A stretch of 64,000 nt of DNA, taken from NCBI GenBank assembly GCA_024704765.1, contig JAKMXF010000288.1, positions 434,001 to 498,000 of the forward strand, in the 5' to 3' direction. Position 1 is the first letter of the stretch; every line of letters begins with the position of its first letter. Source of the DNA: Oopsacas minuta. Lineage: Eukaryota; Porifera; Hexactinellida; Lyssacinosida; Leucopsacidae. Position numbers and translations under genes: made by a program. Shown here piece by piece: positions 38,302 to 48,199 of the stretch. The notes beneath the pieces are model-generated. The model ran no database searches, was not told where the DNA came from, and worked only from the letters and a program-made list of their open reading frames with translations.

Positions 38302-38429
38302 TCTTCAGAAATTTGCTAAAAACAGTTAGATATATATTTTACTATCAAACATGCTTAGTTTATTAATACAAATATTCTCACAGCTTAGATTACTGAATAA
38401 TTCCTCAGAATTGGTTTTCTGATATCTAC

Positions 38430-38720
38430 AAGATTCTCCCAATTAGTTACTTATCGTATTTGTAAGATTAGAGGTCACCCTCCTATTAATTGCTAATAAT
38501 TCACAAATCCGTCGTTATTTCTGCATAAAATTCAGTATTTTAGCTATAAAAGTGTGTAATGTGACACTTTAGTATAATTCACGATTTCTTCGAATGCTTT
38601 GAAGTTACACTTTTAGTTAAATTCAATTCTAATTAATACAAATATAATTTGAATGTGAAAGAACGAAAAAAGGACCGCGATTGGAGTGGGAGACGAATCC
38701 GCTCCAAAAGATAAGAAGCC
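38430..38720. repeat. repeat shared with 57380-57680
   Basis: Shared blocks include TAGCTATAAAAGTGTGTAAT, GTGACACTTTAGTATAATTC, TCGAATGCTTTGAAGTTACA and ATTAATACAAATAT. At 57380 one internal ~47-bp unit is doubled. Confidence 0.75.
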
Positions 38721-39289
38721 TTAATGTTCTGTGTATTTGTAAAATTAGAATATTAAAGTCCTATTTATGGGAATTCTATGATCTTTTAGATCTATCTCGG
38801 ATACCCATCATATACCGTGTGATTATTTCACACCTTATATATATTTGCTAATTATTTGCTAATTATTTGCTAATTCAAGAAAATTAGTATTTTTCACACA
38901 GAAATATGCTAACTATAATTAGCTAATTTCTACAAAAACAGAGAATAGCTATTACTGATTGCTTGCAAATATTTTGTGTTAGAATTATTAGCATTTTTGT
39001 TTTACTATCTTTCTTACAAAATTGCTAATTTCTACCAGAAATTTCTTAATAGAATAGTTATTTGGTTATTGGGGAGGTAGTACTGATGTCGTGTAGCCTT
39101 GAATCGATAGAGGGAAGGGAAGACAGTGGCGTAACGAATGATTATACCCTCAGAAAACTCTCTGATATAGGTGACCAATTGAGAAATCCTGTCTCCTAAC
39201 TGATGTTAGACTTAATTAGAATGCAAAATATTACTTTGAAGTTCGAATTGGAAACATGTAGCTATGTGAATTCTATGTAAGGTATTAGT

Positions 39290-39650
39290 CGATCATGTTA
39301 AACAAGATCGTGATCCCGATCAAGATCCTTATTTCAAAAATGATCCCGATCTCGATCATTTTTCCGATCCTTCGTGTAATATTCAAGACATATTTTTGAT
39401 AGTTACATCATTTCTTATGCCAAAAGAAACAGGTGGAGAATCAACGCATTCCACGAACGAAAATTACTGATTGTTGAACACAAATTGGGAACAATTCCCC
39501 AAGTAAAAAACCGTAAGTATACAAAAAGGATCAAAATTTCTGTGCAAAAAAGGATCGCTATCTCACATCCGATCCGTAATAAAACTGATCGCCTATTGTC
39601 ACCAGATCGTCAAAAAAGTATCGCTATCGTGATCGATCGATCCTAATCCC
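39290..39650. repeat. GATC-rich sequence
   Basis: Clusters such as AAGATCGTGATCCCGATC, GATCCCGATCTCGATC and CGTGATCGATCGATCC occur at both ends of the stretch, with an AT-rich middle. It could be the two subterminal regions of a degenerate transposon. No ORF. Confidence 0.4.
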
Positions 39651-39823
39651 TTAATTTTAATAAAGTAGTAGTATACATAATCATATGTAGATATAATGGT
39701 TATAGAAGGAATCTTCCACTTAAACGAAGCGTTCATCCAAGCCCCAATTAAGCTAATTAACAATAATTCATTCAATGTCAGTTCATGAATCAGGAATAAT
39801 ATATACATAAACTGTTTGTGAAG

Positions 39824-40919
39824 TCAGGAGTAATGTTTTCCAGGTAACCTTAAGAACTTGCTAAGAGTAGAAGTATAGCTCGATGTCTCCGTCATTAGCT
39901 CTCTAACGTCTTTATCTGTGGATTTTTCATGGCATTGATCAATTATCATATGTGAGCATATTGTCAATAATTCAACGAAATGCAGATGTCTGTATTCCCA
40001 TTTTATCACGCATTCATATAGTTTTTGTATGAACCAAGACCCGCGATCCTTTGACCGGTATGCATTCGTGCCACTCGAAGTGGCATACGCAATTAATACG
40101 TCACTCGCTTTAGTTGTATATCTATGATCACCCTTTCTATATACTTTTTCATCTGATGGGTTATAGTGAACTTCCATATGATTATCTCTACAAGCTTGTA
40201 ATATGAATACTTTAGGGATTCCTAGCATTTTCCTATCATCAATAAAATAGTGTACTAGTTCTGTAATTGTAACACCCTCACGATCGGTACCCAATATTTT
40301 CCCATCTCCACCCCCGTGTGACGCAATGGATATGAATAATACTGGACACACTCCTACATTGTCTGCGAAGTCTTGTAGTTTTGCTTTCATTTCCTCTCCT
40401 GATAAATCAATATGGACGTGTCCTTTGTATTGTATCTTATATTGGTCGTATATTTTTTGAAGATGAGAAACATCGTTTTCGGCGCCTTGTCTCACTTCAA
40501 GCCCTTTGATATTCTTATTTACGATTATGATACCATATCCATGTCTCACAACTCCGCCATCAGCTCCATGGTGAAATTTTATCAATGGATAATCCAGATC
40601 CTTAGGAACTATATGAAGATACAGTAGAACTTCGTTAATACGTACACAAATGGACCGTCGAGATTTGTACTCCTTATTCGGAGTAAAACAATTGAATATC
40701 CATTGTATGGACTTAGATTGTGTTCCTATTAACCGGAAATTCGTATTAATGTTCGTATTACCGAGCTGAATAGTAAGAATGAATTCCATTCACCAGTGAT
40801 TCCCATATGAAAATACAAATCCCATTTCTAATTAGATTACAATGCAATACCTTACTTTTAAGTTTGTGATATGCGTCGATATGTGTTTCTTTTGTGTGTT
40901 CTGTTTTTCCTTCTGCCAT
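39824..40919 (-). CDS. caspase F, 282 residues
   Basis: Exon 1 40856-40919 (MAEGKTEHTKETHIDAYH) and exon 2 39824-40608 join in phase 1. The fold begins LDYPLIKFHHGAD, GYGIIIVNKN and EVRQGAENDVSHL. The His box is SIASHGGGDGK and the Cys box is ILQACRDNHMEV, so the usual QACRG Gly is Asp. The pocket element is TNAYRSKDRGSW and the end is STLSKFLRLPGKHYS. It is the most divergent unit of the array. The exon 2 acceptor (TTCATATAG) lies only about 10 bp from the edge of a palindromic repeat that fills most of the intron. Probably an active caspase, but the Gly-to-Asp change next to the catalytic Cys deserves a test. Confidence 0.85.
40618..40779. repeat. GTTAATACG palindromic repeat in the caspase F intron
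   Basis: CAGTAGAACTTCGTTAATAC on the left and GTATTACCGAGCTGAATAG on the right are imperfect inverted ends. Related to 2216-2349. Confidence 0.7.
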
Positions 40920-41362
40920 TCTTAGAAATTTGCTAAAAATAGTAACTATCACCTACCAAATTACGTGAATTCTGTATAAAAATTTATATTTTATCACACC
41001 TTATTAATAACTCTAAAACACAATCAAATTACCCAACAATAGACTGGTCTTATGAGTTTTAGTAAACAATAACAACAACAAATACATATTCTATTATTGA
41101 GTTAATGAGAGAGACTTCATGATCTAAAAAATAAGAATATTTGAAATTAGTCTGTAACATAGCAACAAGTTGTCATATTTGGAATGTTTAAATGTCCTAT
41201 CGGCCTGATGAGAGAAGTAATGATTTATCATATAGTTAATCATATTTTAACACCCTTTTATGCATCAAGTCTTTTCATGGAATTTATAATTCACCGCATT
41301 TACGCGCCTAATTTGCATTATTCTATGTACATATTCGCGCGGTTAAATTTGAACTCACGTTT
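40920..41362. other. conserved 3' flank of caspase G
   Basis: About 41150-41345 matches the flanks at 29100-29290 and 33750-33945, including an AATCATATTTTAACACCCTT motif. Confidence 0.65.
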
Positions 41363-42851
41363 TTATTTAAGCGCCTTTTTGTCACCTTTCTCTTCTTGAT
41401 TGAAACGCAGGAATCGTCTTAAAGTTGAGTAATAAGAAGGAGTTTCTGTAAAATTGTATCCCGATTCATTAGCCGCGCATTCAGTTATAATTAAATTAGA
41501 ACAAACTGTTAGAATTTCTACTAAATGCAAATTCCGATATCTCGGGTCCATGACGCAATCATGAAGTATTTTCAAGAACCATGATCCGTTTTTAGGATCC
41601 CTCCAAGACACAAATCCCTCTGAGGTGGAGTACGCGATCAGGGTATCGCCTGCCTTCGTAGCCACATCCGCGCCCTTTTGCTTAGTGTCTGTACTGTCTG
41701 CTCCTTTATATTTCACCTCCTTTTTACTCCCCTTGCACGCTTGCATAATAAACACCTTTGGAATGCCAAGTAAGTTCTCGTTGGATTGGAGTATGTCCAC
41801 CATATCTAAGACTGTCATACCGAAACCATCTGACCCCAACACCTTGCCACTTTCATCACCGTGTGAAGAGATGGACACGAAAATTACAGAGCAGCTTTCA
41901 GCAACATTATCAGATAGATTGTCTAATTTATCGAAGAAAGAACTTCCTTCCAAATCTTCGTAGGTGTTATTATCGCATTTGATGTTATATTTCTCGTAAA
42001 TATTTGTCAAATACTCAAGGTCCTTTTTGGCGCCTGACCTCTTGGATAGTTTTTTGAAATTCTCATTCACGATAATAATTCCTTCTCCTTGCCCGTATTT
42101 GTAGTTTAGATCGTTGTCATCTAATTGGACACAATAAAATTAATTGTTCCAATTAGCAAGTGTTGACTGTAGTACAAATTCAAATTGTACGATTGCACGA
42201 ATTGCAAAGTCCATATATCCGGGGGGATCATGTAAAATCAATAGTTCCAATTGACATGAAACGAGTATTTATGAGAGTACACATTCTAAAATTTGATAAA
42301 TCGAGTGAATTTTGAATTTAGGTGCCTTAAACTCTAAAACGTAAAAAAAACCGCCAAATTTATGAATCCCGCCTAAAAATTCTGATCACGCGCCTAAATA
42401 TATATACATAACCCGCTTATGATTCTCATTGCTCCCATAAAATTTCCCAAGACCGCCTAAATCCTCTTTTCTCGTCTAACTATATATCCCGCTAGTAATT
42501 CTCATCGCCCGCTTAGATATCTAAAAACCGCCTAAATCCTTATTTCCCGCTTAAACCTAAATTTAGACTATTCAACTCACAAACAGTGACAATTCCAGTC
42601 TCGGCTGTCTCTGGTTTTGTTTTGGGAACTGCTAATTCTGGAACGTTTGCTTTTGGAGGAGGTCTTGCTTCAGTTTGTGCACCACTTGTAGCACTTGTCC
42701 CTTTACTACCTTTGGGTATATTAATTTGCTTTATTGGTGGTGGCTTTCCATCCGTTTGTGCGCCACTTGTGTCACTCGTGCCATCTTCATTGGCCTTTTG
42801 TGGAGCAAATCTGCTTTTCCTTGGTTTATCTGTAGCTGTCGAATCTGCCAT
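41363..42851 (-). CDS. caspase G, 342 residues
   Basis: Exon 1 42581-42851 (MADSTATDKPRKSRF, then a degenerate TSGAQT-x-KPPP repeat region) and exon 2 41363-42120 join in phase 1. It shows GQGEGIIIVNENF, KRSGAKKDLEYL, His box SISSHGDESGK, Cys box IMQACKGSKKEV (Arg of QACRG replaced by Lys), FVSWRDPKNGSW, and end STLRRFLRFNQEEKGDKKA. It differs from D chiefly in keeping the catalytic Cys, so D and G look like an active/inactive pair from a recent duplication. The N-terminal linker is disordered and shows no CARD or DED fold. Confidence 0.9.
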
Positions 42852-43753
42852 TCAAACTCTAATCTAAATGTATTCACGGTCTTCTAGTGTATATATTAAT
42901 GAATTCCAATTGACTTGTATGTTGCTAGGGCTAGCTTTATATACGTATAACTTTTGCTAATTTTACTGCAGTGTAATCAATATGATGATTTACTGGTTAT
43001 TTCTGCTAACGGATTTGCTAATTTTAACTATTGAGACTACTTGCTTGTTGTTACGCTAGATGATGTCGTTAATTGTTGGCGATACGTTGCTGGGGGTCGA
43101 ATTTGATTCCATGTTACAAATAGGCAGATTTTATAAAGTACGAATTGTCTAAGGAACTGATAGGTATTATGGCGCGTAAATTTGGCGCGCATGTGGATTA
43201 TTAACTCTAAGAGATATCTCTTAAACTCACTGTGGAAGGTGTCTATTGTGTCGACCTTTCAGAGTTGTTTTAGCAGTGTTAATACTAACTGATCCGTTAG
43301 AATGATTTCCTTGAATTCTCCAATTCTTACGGGATAATCCAGTAATCATGAGAGAGGGTAGCAAATGGTCAGTCAGAGTGATATCTTGTCTTTAGCTATA
43401 ATTTATTAATGGTTAAGACATACCAAAGTGTTTATAATAATTAGTGTCAAACTTTCAATAACCAAGGTGATTATTCATATTTTAACACCCTTGTACGGGG
43501 GACATAATATTAATCACACACTGCATTCCATGAATCATTGCATTCTATACATGAATATATTCACCAACTCCCTAACGTGCTTCTGTGACGTGTTATGTCC
43601 CAGTTTCCATGGTTACCTCGTTGGTATTTGGCTACACCCCTCAGTGAGGGAGGGGGACTATTGAAAGGAAGCTTTATTTAACTAAATTTGTTATTATTTT
43701 GATATATTTACTGATAAATTGTTTACAAATTCGTATATTAATAATTGAGACAA
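42852..43753. other. intergenic between caspase G and the CRIB-motif ORF
   Basis: No gene. Contains an R1 repeat at 43468-43664. The 5' flank of G diverges from that of D within about 30 bp of the ATG. Confidence 0.55.
43468..43664 (+). repeat. R1 interspersed repeat, full-length copy
   Basis: AAGGTGATTATTCATATTTT, GTACGGGGGACATAA, CATTCCATGAATCATTGC, CCAACTCCCTAACGTGC, CCATGGTTACCTCGTTGG, then CCTCAGTGAGGGAGG. Confidence 0.9.
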
Positions 43754-43915
43754 CTATCTTTTCTCCACTTCATATGGCCAGTGTATCTTATGAGTGAAGT
43801 TAAAAGGTTCTGAGATTTCTATCTTTTTTGGCGGGTCTTTTCTCTTCGAATGTGTCACAATTTTCAATATTTTCTTTAGAAAATTTTTCTGTATCTTATT
43901 TTGAAGTTTTGAGTC

Positions 43916-43971
<56 letters not shown>

Positions 43972-43981
43972 GTTGATCCAT
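43754..43981 (-). CDS. small CRIB-motif protein 1 (75 residues) with poly-Thr tract
   Basis: Starts MDQQ, followed by 18 Thr encoded by (ACA)n, then a basic KIQKNFLKKILKIV segment. It ends with a CRIB-like motif: EISEPFNFTHKIHWPYEVEK. CRIB consensus I-S-x-P-x(2-4)-F-x-H-x-x-H binds GTP-loaded Cdc42/Rac; here the usual H-V-G is H-W-P. A paralog with the same C-terminal layout but no poly-Thr sits at 47590-47829, on the other side of TBC1D13. No intron is needed. It may be a Cdc42 small-effector-like protein, or the last exon of a longer gene. Confidence 0.5.
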
Positions 43982-44978
43982 TTATATTTTGCGTTTTTAT
44001 TATTTCTATTCTACCTGCTATTTATACTATATTGGAACTAACCCTAATTTTGCGATAATTTATCTAACTTATTAATTATGGAACTATCACGTTATCTCAT
44101 TTCTATAATTTACTTGACACCTAATGTATTTGTTTATTTCCTATTTAGGAAATTGTTTATGATTTTTGTATTTACTCTTATTTACGTAATTATATTCAGG
44201 TAGTTTTGTAAACAAATCCTTTATGGAACTATACGTCACATTTGTGACATATAAATCACCTCTATGTCTATATGTTTGATTGTTCAGAATTGAAGAACTT
44301 CACAGTCATAATTCTTGTTGTGCCTCTGGGCGTCACCGTTATAGTTCCAGATTGTAATTTAATTCTGAATTATTGTCCCAGAGTTTATTTTGTCCAAATA
44401 GGCATTTTTCCTAGTTACCTGACTGTGTCATTGATATTCTAATTACTTTTAATTACTTGAGTGAGTATTACGAATGAATAGACTTTGTTACTTTATTGTA
44501 CAACACTTTATGATTTATTATAACACCTCAGTTTTGATTATTTATTATTTATTATTTATTATTTTTGCTGCTTTTGACATTATTTGTGTACTCACGTCTA
44601 TTTCTGTCAGAGCGATTAAATTTGCTGAGGTCTTTTCAGGGGCCATCTGAGGTTCTGGCAGATTAATCAGTTGCCCCCTTCCCTCCATGGGACTGCCACT
44701 GGGTTTGTTACAAGCAAGCTAGCAACCAATTTCAAACAACTCCCGTCATATCTAAGCTCAAGGGACCGTGATAATTACTTCGCTATCACCGACGGAATAT
44801 ATGCCTCTTTGACGGTTTGTGACCATATTTGTACAATTGCACACTTCGATATAGGCGGGTATTTCTATGTATCCGTGTTAGATATAACCGGAGTTGGTTA
44901 CATATATTTGCTTAATATATTATTACCATCTTCAAACAAGTAAACATTATGAAGTAAATACAAATATACACAAGCTAG
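43982..44978. other. intergenic, with R2 repeat
   Basis: No gene. AT-rich; an R2 repeat occupies 44742-44899. TATTTATT tandem repeats occur at about 44535-44565. Confidence 0.5.
44742..44899. repeat. R2 MITE-like repeat, near full length
   Basis: AACTCCCGTCATATCTAAGC on the left and TTAGATATAACCGGAGTTGG on the right are inverted ends. Confidence 0.8.
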
Positions 44979-46614
44979 CTAAGTACTCCGACTTGACTTC
45001 TTCCTTTTAGACATCAAACAATCTCTAAATTCAACTGCTAAATGTGCTATTTTTGTCACAGGTGTCTCTGGATAGTGTTGTAATAGTTTTATTGTATTTC
45101 CAAAGTCTGCTTCTATAATTGCCTTTCTCTGAATTATTAACATCGCACAGCAAATATCATACAAAAATTCAAATCTTATTTCATCAGAAAATAACACATC
45201 CCATAACTCAATTAAATCCGGTAAGAAGAACTCCTGTGAAAGGAGGAGAGTAATCCACCTGAACGAGAAGTAGTGTGGGTCTATATTCTTCTCGATTAAG
45301 TTCGCGTGTAGCTCTGGATCGCCTCTGTTGAGTTTCGTCATTAATTTTGTCATCATTGCTTGAATGCCATATTGTGTGTGGTCCATTGATTTACAAAAGT
45401 TGTCGCCAATTTCGCTCATCAGATTTGTGAAACAATAAAAAGTGTCTGGCTCGGCGTGTTGTCGCCATTCCAAATTGGGATCGTTCCCAAACACGTAATA
45501 AATCGGTCCAATGATCTCATTCATCCCCTGTACGTAACCTAGCCCCTTGTTAATCTTAGCATATATGAATAAAATCCTCTCCACCACTTCCCAATGAGCT
45601 TCGTTTGCCTTTTCGTTCACAGATATTGATTTGAATAATTCTCCCTGTTTTTGTTTGAGGAGGTTTTGAATTCCTTTTCTAGATTCTTTCACTTCTAAAG
45701 TCTCCAAATTGTCGTTTTCAACACGTTCCCTTCAAAAGATGTTATCATAATACAAAGTGTCCAATTCATGGATACAGTTGGTCCTCTCTAATTGTCCACC
45801 AGTGGCCAATGGGATCAGAAATGGAAAATTAGAGAGGACCTACTGATGTTAATTAAGCTTGTTAAAGGAGATCTGTCACTAATATTCATCTGTTAGTTAG
45901 TAAATATATTGTGTAGTTATTCATGTGACAGGTAAACTTGTTGTGGGCGGTGGGGCTGATACAATTCCCAACTGACAGTGTCCTTATATACAGTAGACTC
46001 CGCTGAATAGAGTCACGGAAAGTACCCCATCATTCACACTATATAGACCAATTTAGCCCTCTGGGTGCTAGTTGTTATCCTCTATAATTAACATACCTTA
46101 ATTTCCCGATGCCCTCTACAGCACAAGGGTATTCTGTCCGCAGTTGGAAGAAGGATATATCTGGATATAACCTTCTAGAGTCATAGTTAATCTGCTGTAA
46201 CACTTTATTTTCTTCAAAGAAAGATTTCCAGTTCGATGCTGTGTCTTGGCTTAAGGGGTGATCCCCTGGGGCTTGAATCGCACCTGGATTAATAACAAGG
46301 TCTTGGACGAAAGACCAATATGTTTGGCGCACTGTTTTTAACTAAAAATAGAACAAATACATTTGTAAATAACAGGAGTTGACTGTACACTATGATATGA
46401 TTAATTTTCACACTTTTGTATCCCATGTGTCTTTCTTAAGTGGCAGATAACCTAGCATTAGTTTCCATGCCACACTTCTGGTGGCATGACCCTCTACACC
46501 AGAAGTGAAACATATCTTATTGAGAAGTGATAAATCGATTTCTTCATCTGATATTACTGTTTCTACCGGCGATTTGATGTGTTTATTGAATGATAGTCTC
46601 TTCTTATGACTCAT
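44979..46614 (-). CDS. TBC1D13: TBC1D13, Rab GTPase-activating protein, 398 residues
   Basis: Exons 46414-46614, 46097-46341 and 44979-45729 join in frame (1,197 nt); human TBC1D13 is about 400 residues. Both TBC catalytic fingers are present: Arg in YDSRRLYPDISFF and Gln in GLGYVQGMNEI. Other family matches are GKLRERVENDNL, AHWEVVERILFIYAK, and FRWITLLLSQEFFLPDLIEL. TBC1D13 stimulates GTP hydrolysis on Rab GTPases (Rab35 for the vertebrate protein). I chose ATG 46614 because an upstream in-frame extension is only (TTTG)n-derived and is preceded by a likely acceptor. The exon 1 donor (AAAA|GTGTGA) is weak. Confidence 0.9.
45751..45932. repeat. R3 repeat, upstream of TBC1D13 exon 3
   Basis: Matches 4574-4780 including the hairpin core. 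It lies in TBC1D13 intron 2. Confidence 0.75.
45990..46065. repeat. R4 repeat (TBC1D13 intron 2)
   Basis: CAGTAGACTCCGCTGAATAG on the left, with GACCAATTTAGCCC towards the right. Confidence 0.5.
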
Positions 46615-47589
46615 TTCTAAACAAACAAACAAACAAACATTAAACTACAATACACGCTCAGCTGATTCCAAACAGAACTGTTACAATTGCAGATTAAGGA
46701 GAGGGTCTACCGGATGTACACACACTTTCTTAACACCTCAGATTGTTCCAGAGGTGTACACGTACCTTGTTTGGTTTATTATTAATATTATTCAAATGCT
46801 TGTTACCTATCATATAGCTCTAATAATTATGGTATATTTATAAATTACTTTCATAATGTATGTTAAATTGGAACTAAGTAGTTCCACAGACCACTTATGC
46901 CGCACTTGAGGTGTGAACAGAGCCACTTCATCAAGATATGTCTGGAAGAGCTCTAAGAGTGCATATTCGTCTTTTTCAGAATTTTGTTCAATCGAAGTTC
47001 TATCATAAATATTTTGATATTATTTTTATTATTTGCAAGTTGTATGGGTCTTTGTCTGCCACCCAAGTGGCTTGATGTCACTTTTATGGGTGCACATGAT
47101 TAATTACATAAACAGGGGGGCGTGTATTGGTATCCTAGGGTATCAGTCATGAGACCACTTTTGATTGAATTAAATTCTATCAGTAAGGAAATTTCCAAAT
47201 TATTAATGGTGCAATATTGAATTAACGAGTTAAGCATTTTAATTACTCAATATGGTAACTATGGTGATGTAATGCTGTGTTGGAATGCTATAATGTGATG
47301 CATAATCTTGTACCAAACTGGAAGTGAAACTTATTGTAATTGAATCAGTTCTCGTGCGTCATGAAAGCCAACAAATGCTGTATTTGTTTGTTTGTTTGTT
47401 GTTTACTTATACGAATATTTGCTTGTTTGTTTGTTTACTTGTACGAATATTTGCTTGTTTGTTTGTTTACTTATACGAATATTTGTTTGTTTGTTTGTTT
47501 ACTTATACGAATATTTGTTTGTTTGTTATTCAATCTTTAATATATCGTATAATACAATAAATATATACGAAATGTCAATAACAACAACA
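46615..47589. other. intergenic upstream of TBC1D13 with a minisatellite
   Basis: No gene. A (CAAA)n run directly precedes the TBC1D13 ATG. 47395-47530 holds a ~37-bp tandem repeat. Confidence 0.5.
47380..47530 (+). repeat. minisatellite, ~37-bp unit, about four copies
   Basis: The unit is GTTTACTTATACGAATATTT plus a (TTTG)n stretch. Copies start near 47401, 47436, 47467 and 47499. The Cys/Leu/Phe-rich ORFs across it are artefacts of the repeat. Confidence 0.9.
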
Positions 47590-47829
47590 CTATGGAGTGT
47601 AAGGCCAATGAATGAGATGTTTGAAATCTTGAGGTGAGGATATTTCGTTACTTGTTAGTTTTCTAAATGATCTTCTGCTGCCCAAACCTTTAGGGCTTTG
47701 TGATACATCTTTGCGACACAATTCATCACCACTTGAGAACGTGTGTGACCTTTGTAACTTCCTTTTGGGGGTAGGAGGGTGCTTAGCGTCCATGGAGCGA
47801 GATTTGTTGAATAAAGATTTGAAATCCAT
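47590..47829 (-). CDS. small CRIB-motif protein 2 (79 residues)
   Basis: Starts MDFKSLFNKSRSMDAKHPP, then a basic Ser-rich region (KRKLQRSHTFSS, SRRSFRKL), and ends with EISSPQDFKHLIHWPYTP. It matches the CRIB core I-S-x-P-x-x-F-x-H-x-I-H and is paralogous to 43754-43981 by the shared C-terminal motif including WPY. RSHTFSS resembles a basophilic kinase or 14-3-3 type site. Cdc42/Rac binding is an inference. The ORF stops a few residues after the motif, as does its paralog. Confidence 0.5.
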   Translation of the reverse strand: MDFKSLFNKSRSMDAKHPPTPKRKLQRSHTFSSGDELCRKDVSQSPKGLGSRRSFRKLTSNEISSPQDFKHLIHWPYTP

Positions 47830-48047
47830 TTTTATATTTTATATTTTTGCTCGCTTTTATATTATTTTATTAATTTACAAGTTAGTTTCAGTTTTGTATA
47901 ACTCATAAACTGTGGATTAATCTTAACAACCAGTCTGTCGTAATGTTATGCATGAAATTGTACCCTAATGGAGTCTTATTTGGACTATGTAGGGATATGA
48001 AAGTGTATGTCTCATGTGACAGCTCTATTATCCATTTTTACACATTA

Positions 48048-48199
48048 GCCGGGTGATTATTCATATTTTAACACCCTTGTACGGGGGACATAACATATAA
48101 TCACATACTACATTCTATACATGAATATATTCACCAACTCCCTAACGTGCTTCTGTGACGTGTTATGTCCCAGTTTCCATGGTTACCTCGTTGATATTT
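48048..48199 (+). repeat. R1 interspersed repeat, truncated
   Basis: GTGATTATTCATATTTTAAC through CCATGGTTACCTCGTTG, then diverges before the GAGGGAGG end. Confidence 0.85.

Larger units (their letters stand above)
38302..39823. other. intergenic between caspases E and F
   Basis: No gene. 38430-38720 is a repeat shared with 57380-57680. 38838-38875 is a tandem ATTATTTGCTA array. 39290-39650 is unusually dense in GATC. The rest is AT-rich. Confidence 0.5.

Noticed and set aside
40609-40789. N-terminal extension of the caspase F ORF reading from 40789
   Set aside because: This part is translated from a palindromic repeat inside the intron. The exon at 40856-40919 gives a better, in-phase start like the other caspases.
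47380-47530. CRISPR-like array of ~37-bp units
   Set aside because: The units are directly abutting tandem repeats without unique spacers, in a eukaryotic genome, so this is a minisatellite.
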